From positions 124,001 through 188,000 of the forward strand of contig NC_026655.2 of the NCBI RefSeq assembly GCF_000004075.3: 64,000 bases of DNA. The letters are read 5' to 3'. The position numbers and the translations under genes were made by a program. This document shows, in pieces, positions 34,195 to 45,941 of the stretch. The first letter of the stretch is position 1; every line of letters begins with the position of its first letter. Source of the DNA: Cucumis sativus. Its lineage: Eukaryota; Streptophyta; Magnoliopsida; Cucurbitales; Cucurbitaceae. The notes beneath the pieces were generated by a model that saw nothing but the letters and a program-made list of their open reading frames with translations, did no database searches and was not told the origin of the DNA.

Positions 34195-37100
34195 ATGGAT
34201 TCCCCTAAACAGCACATTGAAGACATAAGGCGAAGCAAGTTTTCAATAGGAGGACCTCCAAATCCCTTAACTGAGGATCTCCATCAGGCTGTAAGGAACC
34301 TTTCTGCGGAGCTTTACACCAAGGATGTTCACTTTCTCATGGAGCTTATTCAGGTACCTACAAATAATAATTCATTTCCATGGTCGTTATTAATTCAGTA
34401 TTTGGATCTGATTATATATATACATTTCGTTCAGAATGCCGAAGACAACGAGTATTCTACCTCCGTAAAGCCGTCGTTAGAGTTCATCATAACATCTAGA
34501 GACGTCACTGGAACTGGAGCTGCTACCACACTTTTGATTTTCAACAACGAGATTGGTTTCTCTTTTAAAAACATTGACTCCATTTGCAGCGTTGGTCGCT
34601 CCACAAAAAAGAATAACAGGGAACGCGGTTATATTGGCGAGAAAGGTACATACCTCCCCGCCACACCCTATATTCTATACTATTCCATATTATTATATTA
34701 TATGCTTTGCTTCAATATTGTTTCAACCCCAATGACTAACTTTCCATTGAAGAAAAAAACAAAAAAACAAATAATACATACAAATCTTAACAAGTTTACC
34801 TTTTTGGGTTATAAACTTGTTAACATTTCAAATATTAATTATATATATTTTTTACTTTTAGTCTTGGCTTGGATTTACTTTTTACAAATTAGCACTAGTT
34901 CCAATATATTTGACTAACAATATCTAAAATATAACAAAAAAAAATTCAGATGGTATATTTACAAATTTTGGATTCTATTGTATACCATATGTGTATATAT
35001 TTGTAAAATTTGCTATTTTGAAAAATTTCCTTGTTTTTATTTATTTTTATTTTTCATGTCCTTTAATTTTGAAATTTGTTTGGAAGACTATGAATATAAA
35101 TGAAACCTACGTTTCGGTATAGTTTTTAAGTTTTTAGATACCAACATTTTGCTTTTCCTCAAATAAATAAATGAATGACTTAAAAAGAACTCAAACCCAA
35201 TGGATTCGTGGTTTGTATTTGGTTGGCTTATTATTCAATAGGTTTTGTTAGGTTTAAGAAATATAGCAGTTCAATAATTTGATTTGGTCCAAAAATGTAT
35301 CTCAATTCCATGAACATTTCTACTTATTAGACATTTCCTGAAGTTTATGTACAGAATTAGACTATTAGGAGTTTAAGCAACTTGTAATTACCTTTTATAC
35401 TAGAACCTATCGGCCACAAACCTGAAATTTGATGTTTTCTCTATAGGAAATGTTCCTTGTAGAACATGAAATTTAACAGAAAAAATGATTTTTATTTATA
35501 TAAATTCTTTCATTATTTGATTATCTACTCGTATCTATATAAAGCTCTGATCTCAATATCTTCATCAGTTCCAATATTTCAATGTGTCAATGTTACTAAG
35601 CTAAACCTGTTTGGCGTGTTAACAATTTACAACTCCCCTGAAGTTCACGAATTTGAGATGTTAACACATTTGTGCTTCTAATTCTTCGAAATTAATTGTA
35701 GTTCGTTGGTTTTGTGTGCAGGAATTGGATTCAAAAGTGTTTTTCTGATTACTTCCCAGCCATACATATTCAGCAATGGATATCAGATACGGTTCAATGA
35801 ACAGCCTTGTCCACATTGTGGGGTTGGGTTTGTTGTTCCTGAGTGGGTTGAAGAGAACCGAATTCTCTCTAACATCAAGGAAATTTACGGCCCGCAATCT
35901 ATACTCCCAACTACCACTATAGTTTTACCGTTGAAGGCTGATAAGATCAAACCTGTGAAGCAGCAACTTTCAAACATTCACCCAGAAGTGTTACTGTTTC
36001 TTTCCAAAATTAAGCAACTTTCGGTGAGGGAAGTCAATGAGGATCCCAAATCCAGTACTGTAAATGCGATTTCCATTTCAAGTGAGACAAACTTCGTTTC
36101 GAGGAAGAACATTGATGCTGAGTCCTACACTCTCCATCTCTCTTCAGAGGAAAGTGTTGGAGGAACCCAATGCTCCTATTACATGTGGAAGCAAAAGTTT
36201 CCTGTCAAGCCAGAAAACAGAGTGGAGCGGAGGATGGGAGTGGGGGAATTGGTTATCATATTAGCTTTTCCAAATGGACAACGTCTAAACGGAGGAGATA
36301 AGTCCCCTGGAGTCTACGCTTTCCTTCCCACGGAGATGATAACCGACTTTCCCTTTATAATTCAGTCTGATTTTGTTTTATCATCATCCAGAGAAACTAT
36401 TCTCCTTGATAACGAATGGAATCAAGGTATTCTCGACTGTGTTCCCTCTGCTTTTGTCAATGCTTTCGTTTCATTGGTGAAAAATACGGATGGAGCTCCT
36501 TTGTCTTCTTTGGCCCCTATGTTCAACTTCTTGCCCACCATTTCTTCTTCCTTTGATAAGTTGAATGTGGTGAGAGACTTAATCAAGGAAAACTTGCTCC
36601 AACAAAATATTGTTCCAAGTCATTCATTTTTAAAACAGAGGTTCTTCCATAAACCTCGTGAAGTGGGTAGACTTATGCCCGCCTTCTGGAATATCTTAAT
36701 TAAGGCACACACTCAAGGGGTGAGTTTGCTTAATCTATCATCCCATGGAAAGCACGTCTTAAGTTACTCCTTAGATTCGAAGGAATACGATCAGGATCTC
36801 AGTTTCCTTGACGTGAAACTAGTTGACGAGGAATGGTATGCAAAATGCCTGCAGGGTACCACCATTGTGGAGGGTGTGTCAGATGATCTTTATTTAGAGC
36901 TCCTACAATTTGTGGCAGAAAATTGGAGTTCAAGATTTCATGTTTCAAGCATGAAGAACGTGCCACTTATAAGATATGTTAATCTTGATGGGAATGTTTC
37001 CCTATGCAGTTTAAATGCGTCGACGCAGAATGGTGGAAGAAGGGTGTACCTTGCTCATCAAGGCTCTCATCTGTCTTGGCTTAGTAGATCGAACATGGAA

Positions 37101-40100
37101 TTCAAATCTGTTTCCACATGTTCTTTTATGCCCGAAAGCACACATAAATCTATCGAATCATGTCCTAGGAATAAGGACATGCTATTGCAATGGCTTCAGG
37201 ACCAGGTTAAGGTTGATACCATCACCATATTTCAATTTGCAAAGCTCCTTGTCAATTCTCTTGGGAATAACCCAGAACACATAATTACTTATTTTCACTT
37301 CCTATATCACTCATCGTCAAAGCGTTATCTGACTGATGAGGAGATTCAGTCTCTGTCTAGTGCTATGCCAGTGGTAGACAAATACGGTAGTGTTATAAAA
37401 ACTTGGAAGGGGCTTCTCATCCCAGCAGATGGTAGCAAATGGGCACAATTGCTTGATTCAAATCCTTGGCAAAATTGTGGTTATGTGGAGTTGGGAGCTG
37501 CTTACGTTTGCCCAGCCTATTTTTCAGGTGAAACGATGACTGTAGAACAGTTAATACGTTTTCTCAAGATCCATATTCGTGCATCAGATATTCCTTCTAT
37601 TTCTCCACCTAATATAGAAATTTCTGTTTTCTCTTCACCGCTTACCGTCCAAAATGCGGTTTTGCTATTGCGTTGGATTCGTAGCTTTCACACTATTCCT
37701 TCCAAGTTTTTGAAATGCATAAAGGAAGGTTGCTGGCTAAGAACTACTTTGAACGGATCTTCTAGCTATAGGCCACCATCTCAGTCTTTTGACATCTCCT
37801 CGTCATGGTCAAGTGTTTTGCAAAGTGGGTCAGTCCTGGTGGACATCCCCCAGATTGATCACAGATTCTATGGCAATGAGTTAAAAGGCTATTCTCAGGA
37901 GCTGAAAACTGTTGGTGTTATGTTTGAGTATGATGAAGTCTTAAAATTTATCGGGAATCACCTCATGTCAGTGGCGACTTTATCAAGTTTGACAAGAGAA
38001 AATGTCTTTTGCATGTTAAAATTCATCCGGTTTTTGAAAGGTAAATTTCCTGTTGATGGCTTTATTGCAAGCATAAAAGAAGGGAGATGGCTCAAGACAT
38101 GTCGTGGTTATACTTCTCCAGTTGGATCAGTATTGTACTCTGAGGTATGGTTGACGGCTTCACTTCTGAGCAACATCCCTTTTATAGACCAGGTCTACTA
38201 TGGCGATGAGATAATTTCGTTCCGGGAAGAACTTAAATTGCTTGGTGTGGTGGTTGACTTCCACAAAGTTTCTCAACTTGTTGCGAACAATTTGAAGCCA
38301 TCTTCTCAATTAACTTGTCTTGGAGCCGACGCATTTTTGTTGATTCTTTCCTTTATGTTGGAACCCAAATCAGATGATTTTCTTGTCCAGACATTCAAAA
38401 GGGTGAAATGCGTCAAAACAAATCAAGGCTACAAATCTCCTGGTGAATGTTACTTGTCGGATCCTTCATGGGGTTGCATTCTACAGGTTTTCAGTGGTTT
38501 TCCAGTAGTTGATTGTGATTTTTATGGAAGCCGCATTTTGGTTTTCAAGAGGGAGCTGAAAAACATGGGAGTGGTGATTGATTTTGAAGAAGCAGTCAAG
38601 GCATTTTCTGAAGTGTTCAGGCAAAGAGCGGCTGCGAAGTCCCTAACAGAGGAAAATGCAATATCGTTTCTGTCATGCTACAAACAGCTTAAAGATTCAA
38701 CCAAAAAGTTACCTTCAGATCTTAAGAAGTACATTCAGGAGTTGAAGTGGTTGCGGACTCGACTCGGTGATTATAGGTCTCCTAAAGATTGCATATTGTA
38801 TGGTCCAAGTTGGGAATCCATATCTGCAATTACTCTTCTACCTTTTGTCGATGATAGTAACAACTACTATGGAAGCCAAATTCATGAATACAAAAAAGAG
38901 TTGAAGAGTATGGGAGTTATTACTAATTTTGAAGATGGTGCTCATATGGTTGCTGCCGGGCTTTATCTTCCCCAAGATCCTGGTAAAATTACTTCTAAAA
39001 ATATCCATTCACTTTTGAACTGCATCCGAACTTTGCTGGAGAAGAATCCTTCCCTACCAGACGATTTCTCTGGAAAGGTATCTCGGAAATGGTTGAAGAC
39101 CTCTAAAGGTTACAGGTCTCCAAAAGAGAGTTTGCTCTTCATTCGTGAGTGGAATTCTTATCTGAAGCCGACTGATGGGCCTTTCATCGATGAACAATTC
39201 TACACATTTGACATCAAGCTGTATAAAAGGGAGCTCAAAGAAATAGGGGTTATAGTTGAATTGGAACATGGATGTCAACTAGTTTCACGTTTTCTAAACT
39301 CTCAGGACCAGTTCTCCACTATGGTACGGATATATACGTATTTGAGTGCATTCAATTGGTACCCAGACACTGAAGCTGCTGCAAGGATTTGGGTGCCTGT
39401 TGGAGATTCTAACGGACGGTGGATCAACCCGGAAAAATGTGTACTTTTTGACAAGGAGGATCTTTTTGGCTTGCAGTTAATAGTTCTTGAGAGATACTAT
39501 AAACCAGATCTAATTTTGTTCTTTTCCGTAGCCTTTAAAGTAAGATCCAATCCTTCTACTGACGATTACTGCAAACTATGGAAAAGTTGGGAAAGCAATC
39601 ATGATGGACTTTCCCATGACAAGTGCTGTAAGTTCTGGAAATATGTTACCAAGCACTTCGGTTCAAAAACTGAGCAAGCTTTTAGGGATGCCATTGTCAA
39701 GGTGCCTGCAATGTCTGGCTCAGATGGAGTTTCTTTGTTTGATAAGCGCGATGTTTTTATTGGCGATGATCTACAACTGAAGGATTTATTTGAACGGAAG
39801 TCTCCTCTTCCGATCTTTGTATGGTATCCTCAGTCAAGCTCAAATTCCTTGTCTCGGACAAGGTTGTTGGAAGTTTACAAGAAGATTGGGGTTCGAAATA
39901 TCTCCGAGTCTGTTCAGAAGGTGGAGTCAGCAATAGTTGATGGAATCAATCTCAAGCCAGTGAATCCAATAGACATTTCAATTGGAAAAGAACTGATTCG
40001 GATCATTCTTGGTTTCTTAGCAGACCCTGATAAAAAAATTGAAGCCACGAAGAGGCTTGAAATTGTTCGATGTCTCCTCAATCTTACTGTTCTTGAGACT

Positions 40101-40463
40101 GGAGAACCGGTCCTGATAAACTATGTTTTATCACTAACTTCTGGGAAGGTCATCAGCGCTAAAGCAACCCAATTGATACGTTGGGAAAGGAAGAGTTCAA
40201 AGCTGTTCACTCAGAAAATGGTAATGTCAGGTGGACATAAGGAGATGATCGAGTATGCTACCTATTTTTCTGAGGTCATATCTGAAGGTGTTCTTTGGGA
40301 GTACAATGATTATATATGTGCATTATCTGAGCTCATCAAGTTGGCATTTGTGTTGAATTTTGATGAAGGAGCTGTTAGTTTCATACTGAAATCCAAGAAT
40401 CTGGAAATCTTGGAGGAGGATGAGGACTTCCTCTCTTCTGCTTTCAGTGAGCAATCCAAGTAA
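34195..40463 (+). CDS. Giant GHKL-ATPase protein, sacsin/NO VEIN-like N-terminus, 3 exons
   Basis: A 1,703-residue protein. Exons: 34195-34353, 34435-34645, 35722-40463, phases closing exactly. The N-terminus is an HSP90-like (GHKL) ATPase fold: ATP-lid asparagine box FLMELIQNAEDNEY (about 48-60), NNEIGF (90-95), and the glycine box GEKGIGFKSVF (121-131). A CPHC motif (PCPHCGVGFVVPEWV) follows, which I have not seen explained. Residues about 770-1315 hold five diverged ~110-120-residue repeats, each with a 'W-L-(K/R)-T....Y-(R/K/T)-(S/P)-P' block and a 'FYG....(Y/F)..ELK.(M/L/I)GV' block. The family (from memory like At3g48770) is plant-conserved but of unknown role; sacsin suggests a chaperone-like function, by inference only. 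The 1.08 kb intron 2 is AT-rich. Confidence 0.92.
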
Positions 40464-40828
40464 TTTGGTGAACTTTTAATTTTGCACCTATTAATTTTCT
40501 TGTGTTTTTATGTGGAAGTTTTGTGAAGTTAAGAAAATGAAGAATTTGTGTGTATTTTTTACGGTGAATATTTGTGGTGTAATGAAAATGGTTAAATAGG
40601 AGAATATAGTTGATGTATAACAATGTTAGAAATGGTAGTTGAATGACAAGGTATTTAAACGAATTAATTAATCGTTACATTATAGCTACAAATTGTAGCT
40701 ATTTATGATGAGTTAGATCACATTGAGGGACTAATGGCCTAAAAAATCAGCATGAAACCTCCATTCCCCAACCCCTTGAGATGGAGATAGGAGGGGTACA
40801 AACTGTCCCTTCCATTGCTGGGAAAATC
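40464..40828. other. Convergent 3' spacer
   Basis: A 365-bp gap between two convergent stop codons, expected to hold both 3' UTRs. Nothing else is visible. Confidence 0.6.
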
Positions 40829-41870
40829 TTAAGCTTCGGCTTTTCTAGCTAGAAGATTGGCTCTGTCATTGCCGGAACAACTCAAATGATAGCAAGATTT
40901 AACATTCAACAAATTCTTGACACCAACGCTAACTGGTCTTTTTTTACTGACGACTCTATTGAAAGTCGTTTCCTTTTTCCCTTTCTTTATTGCCTTGTTC
41001 TCCTGGCCCTGTTCAAGTGAAATCAAATCAAATATCCATAACACCTAATCTTCTAAAGTTGGGGATGTGGTGACTGACCTCGTCACATTTTGCACTAGTG
41101 GTGCTCTCAACGCTGTCACGACTTGGCGACTTCTTGTGTGAGACATCTCCCATACCACTTGCATCTTTCATTTCAACTGCACAAAATGTACTATGTTACT
41201 GTGTTGGTCATAATATAGGAAGATTTCGAAATTTAACTTGAAAGTTTTGTTTTGTTATTGCATTTTTACCTTTTTCTTTGTCGTCTTGTGTTTCTTCAAC
41301 AAAATAAAGTCTGAAACTGGGAGATCCAGGACAAATGAAGCTTCCTCGATTCTCTTCGTTGTCAGGCCTCCCATCTTCTCCTTCTTTCTTGTTGTTTTCA
41401 TCTCCTTCTTGGATACATTTATGTTCATTCATGGTTTTATCTTGTTTAAGTTCAAGAACAGGAGTGTCATCAGGGTGGGTAGCTTTCAATTGTATGTGTG
41501 GTTGAGGCTCCTCCTCCAAGATGTGGTTGCTTTGTTCACCAGTTTTTGTTGCACTAGCATTGTTGTTGGATGGAGGAATGGTTGAAGCTGAATTATGCTC
41601 ATCTTTGGTTGCATTATTATTGTTGGTGTGTTGTTGTGAGGCCAAACATTTTGTGCTGCCACACTCATGTCTGTTATCGACATGCATAGCGTTCTCTTCT
41701 TCTGATTCTCCATCTTTCAGAAGCACTTTTTTTGACAATGCTCCATCTCTAAGATGGGTTCCATTCTTACGTTTCCTCAACTCCAAAAGTTTATTTCGTA
41801 CATGAAGTGGGCGAATCCTTGGAGGAACCAACTCTCCTCCTGGATTAAGCTTGGAGTTTCCACACCCCAT
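40829..41870 (-). CDS. Predicted N-myristoylated plant protein of unknown function, 3 exons
   Basis: Exons downward: 41870-41270, 41176-41079, 41008-40829; phases close to give 292 residues. I do not recognise a named domain. The N-terminus MGCGNSKLNPGGELVPPRIR fits an N-myristoylation signal with Cys3 available for palmitoylation, so membrane anchoring is likely. The middle is hydrophilic, rich in Asn, Glu and Lys, and presumably disordered. A short ordered-looking block FICPGSPSFRLYFVEE precedes exon 2. Exon 2 carries Ser/Lys-rich KKSPSRDSVESTTS. Exon 3 is basic and ends VGVKNLLNVKSCYHLSCSGN and DRANLLARKAEA, which looks conserved rather than random. I took MGCG rather than an in-frame ATG five codons upstream because glycine at position 2 is needed for the signal. 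Retaining intron 2 would give a shorter tail ending at 41028. From memory its place next to the NAC gene matches an Arabidopsis unknown gene (At5g50830). Confidence 0.78.
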
Positions 41871-43645
41871 TTGCCTTTGTTGCACCCCACAGACGAAAAC
41901 AAGAAAGAAACTGAAGGATGTGATATGGAAAAAGATCAGAGAAAAAACAGAGAATTTGAAAGAGAGAATTCATAACTGATTTGGAAACAAGAAAAGGAGA
42001 TGTGGCATTGTGACAATCTGTTCTATTGGTAGAAATTTAGATGCACTAAGAATAGTTAAAAATGAAGGTATGAAACTCTTGATAAGTCCTAAAAAGCTTG
42101 AAACTCCACCTCTCTTCTTCCATTTCTCCTCCTGTGACCTGTTCCCTTCTACATACTTTGTTTGTTATCTTTTCATTCTGTCTGGAAATTCCAACAACAT
42201 TTCCCCTTTTTCAATTCCAATATCCCAAAATTAGATGCCATACAACATTTCCAAACTGTCCACACCTGTCCTTACAGTTCATTTATTTATTATAAGTATA
42301 GCCTAATATTTACCACTAATTTTTATCCTAAACCTACTGCTTTTATCCTTATTCTCAGCACCAACTCTCATTCTAATGTCAAACAAAAATTCCAACTATC
42401 CACATCTGTTCTTATAAATTACTTGTATCCTTTTATATATATATATGTATGAGTTATTTTTAAATATGATCAAATATAACAAAATATAACAAAATATTTA
42501 AAGTATATGGTAAAACACGTATAGTAGTCTATTTTGGTATCTATCATAAATCAAATAATTTCTATACACACATTCAACAAATGCAACTAATCATATTATT
42601 GTTGATGATGTGTTGTAAATGAAAGTCCAAGAACCGCAAAAGGTACTACATATTTATTTATAATTGTTCAAAGTTAAAAAGGGATAAATATTGCAACACA
42701 GAGTTTGAGATGTAATTTACTATAAAATGGATAATAGAAATGTAAAAATAAGATGCACCCATTTTTATGGATATTTCTTTCATCTCTCACATCCCATGTG
42801 ACAAAATTTGATGGAATGTCACATTTGTAGATGACGTCGTATATTAATTATACTAATGAAAAAATTGATTAAAAGATCCATTATGAGAGGCATTTTTAAA
42901 ATTATAGAATTTTGATGCTTCGTGATTAAGCACTTTTGCATATCTTTTGATGCGACCAACTTGGATAAGACCATGCATTAGGTCCAGTACTGAGTCAACA
43001 CAATTAAGCAACTACGCTCGTCTTCTTCTTATTTTCTCCTGCTATTTAATTTGCATTGCAAAGCTAAGACCAAAGAGATAGAGTAAGCTACGGAGTGAGA
43101 TCATGAAAGAAACAGAGAGAGAAGAGAGTCACTTACGAACGATAAGGGAGAGAGTGTGTGCAAAGAGTGAGAAATTAAACCTTGTTTTATTTTACCAAGT
43201 GTGTGACAAATTTCCTTTTTCCTCCAAATTTGAGCCATCCATATATTATTCAACCAACCATATTAATTACAGAAAAATATATTTGGGTGCTTAGCTACTC
43301 CACTGCATCTCAAAGAGTTGCTACTAAAATATTGCTATATTGGAAGTTAATCAATGAGTATGGTATTACATATGTATTGATAATATTGAGTTTAGAAGGA
43401 CGATTAAAATTTGTATAGTGGAAGATGCATGTAGTAATAATGAATGATGTGTATTGAGTTGAATGATAATATAGTGTTAAGATTATGATTATGTAGTTGT
43501 AGCAATGAAGAAAGAAAAGAAAAGATGGGAAAAAAGGGAAGGATATATATATATAAATATATATATATGAGCATGCATATGATATAGTTATAAGAAGAGA
43601 CGACGAAAGATGGGAACAATAATGATCATAATAATGAATAATTAA
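41871..43645. other. Intergenic region without recognisable genes
   Basis: The promoter of the myristoylated-protein gene is on the left and the 3' flank of the NAC gene on the right. AT-rich, with a TA run near 42435. The open frames at 42010-42452 and 43103-43418 are low-complexity. Confidence 0.5.
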
Positions 43646-44487
43646 CTAGAAGTGGAATGTAGTAGTAGTAGCTGTAGATGTGAAATCGGTGAAGGTGGCG
43701 GATGTGGAAGAGGATGAGGCGGTGGAGGAAACAGAATCATGTTCGTCGTCGGAGAAGGCGGTGGAAGTAGTGATGTGATTCACATGCTCATCATGCTCAT
43801 CCTCATGATCCCCATTCACATCCTTTGTAGAAGAAATAGAACAATGGAGGCGGCGGCGGTGGCGGTGGGGGTGAACAATATGACTGAATAATTTATTAGT
43901 AGGAGAAAGGATGTGACAAAGAACCCATTTGTTAGTTGAAGAGTGAGAATGTGGTATTATGAGACGATACTGATGCATCACCCAACCTGTCTTCTTCATC
44001 TTCCTGATGTTGTTGGTGTAGAAATCCAGAGTGTTCTTCATACCCATTAATGCCACTCCATTCTCATTACTTACTATTTCCTTCTCCCTTCCTCTTGCCT
44101 TCCAGTATCCACTCTTACTCCATCCAATTATTCCTCCTCCTTCTCCATTATTGTTATTGTTATGTTCCTCTGCCTCCTTGCTGAATAAGTATTTCTCTTC
44201 ATCCCCACCACCTATAATAACCAATTCCAATAACATACATCTTTTAATTTTAATTAATTAAAACCACACACACACACACATATATCCCAATTCATGTATT
44301 CATAAATCATAAACTTAATTTCACCTGCAGCAGGAATATCCCAAGGATCCAAACTCCAAACGCCATTGATCTCTGGAATGATAGAAGCAGGCAAGGCTGA
44401 GGAGAAGACCTTGCATTTTAGATACTCAAACACAAGCTCTTCTTCTGTTGGCTCAAACCGAAATCCAGGTGGCAATCCTCTCATCAT
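43646..44487 (-). CDS. NAC-domain transcription factor, 2 exons
   Basis: Plant-specific DNA-binding regulator. Exons 44487-44325 and 44211-43646 give 242 residues; the intron falls inside the NAC domain. Subdomain A is LPPGFRFEPTEEELVFEYLK, B includes PEINGVWSLDPWDIPA, C is WSKSGYWKARGREKEI, D is MKNTLDFYTNNIRKMKKTGW then VMHQYRLIIP, and E is NKWVLCHILSP. Subdomain C departs from the usual GYWKATG(K/R)D, and two inserts are Asn- or Gly-rich (HNNNNNGEGGG), so DNA binding may be altered. The C-terminal tail is short, His/Arg-rich and then Ser/Thr-rich, ending TATTTTFHF, with no obvious activation motif beyond that. Two ATGs are adjacent (44487 and 44484); either could start. From memory the closest Arabidopsis relative by position is ANAC097. 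Confidence 0.93.
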
Positions 44488-45941
44488 TCCTATTTCCTAT
44501 TTCCCTATTTCTTACTTATTCTTCGTGTATATATATATATATGTGTGTGTGTATATATAAAACACTAAACACTAAGATTGTGAGTAAAGAGATAAAGCAC
44601 ACTTTTCTTTCCCCCTTCCATTTTAATAACCAAAATGGTGGCCGACGGGACGCCATTCTTTTACTTTAATAATTACTACTACCACCCATAGTTTCTTCTT
44701 CTTCTTCTTCTTCTTCTTTTTATTTATTATTTTCTTTTAACATTACTACTTAGTGTCTGAATTGAAATTTACTGAATTGGATGTTATTATGCCTCAAATT
44801 TTATCATTTTCGTTGTTGTTTTTTTTAGTGTAAGTTTTCTTCGGAGGTTGGGTTTGGTTTTGGATTATTGGGAGATATGGAGATGTGAGTGGGATTGGGT
44901 GTTGTAACGTAATTAAGGAAGAAGGGAGGCTAATTTTGGTTGAGTGGAAAGATGACACATAAAGCTCTTGTTAAGTGGGAGTGGGACTTTGGTGAATGAG
45001 CAGGAAAATCAAACACAGCCCCCTTCCCTTTCTTTCACAATGAATTATGCATTTTCAATCCCAAAAGTCAGGTCACAAAGTAAGATACACCTTCAAAGTT
45101 TTCCTTCCTTTTCTTCCCTCATCTATTTTAAATTTTCCAGACAGAAAAAAGCAGCAAAACAAAAATTAAATTGAAATAAAATACTTCTTTGAAAGGTTCC
45201 TATAAAAGTCAATTTTCATTTCTACTTTTCTTCGCCACGAAGATGTTGCCTTTTCCTCCTTTACCAATTACTATAATACAATATTCAAAGTACAGTGGTA
45301 GTAACAACTAAACACAGTACTTTAGTCTTCTATATCTCTCAACTCTTAATCAAATACAGAAAATTTGACTAAAATCAAACACACATTTTAAAATAGGATG
45401 TCTATTAGTCTGAACAAGAGCAGCAGCACAATAATGAGCGTCTATTTTCCACTTTTACCTCCATATATACCTTCTACGCCCATTTTTCATTGAATTTTTA
45501 TGCCAAACATTTCTTGTATGCAATGTCATATTAATCTAGAGGAATATCAGATTCTAAGAGATTGATCCAGTCAACTTTTGCAGCCATTTCTCCTCATTTT
45601 CTTTTTGAAATAACACTATCAGAAGAAGATGGTTTTCTTTTGGTCACCTCAAGATCACAAGATACCGCATTACCACATTTGATAAAGTTATTTTACGTAA
45701 GGTACTAATCTATATAAATCTATATCTATCTATCTATATATATGGCAGGCGGTAAAAATCTTAAAAGTAATTCAAAGACATTTGTGAAACCACATACTAC
45801 AGAATAATTAAGTAAGTGTTGCATTATTTACTGCTATGTACACAGACCAAGTGGTCGTAATCTAAAATTCTACAAAATATTCTAATACTAAATTCTTCTG
45901 CAAATCAAACAGTTCGTAGCAAAATTTTCACTAGGAGTGGT
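44488..45941. other. Intergenic region upstream of the NAC gene
   Basis: Contains the NAC promoter and leader, with TA/TG microsatellites around 44528-44558 and a CTT repeat at 44696-44718. AT-rich to 45940. I see no other gene. Confidence 0.5.

Noticed and set aside
43103-43418. Two short plus-strand frames between the unknown gene and the NAC gene
   Set aside because: Low complexity, no homology recognised and no promoter or splice context.
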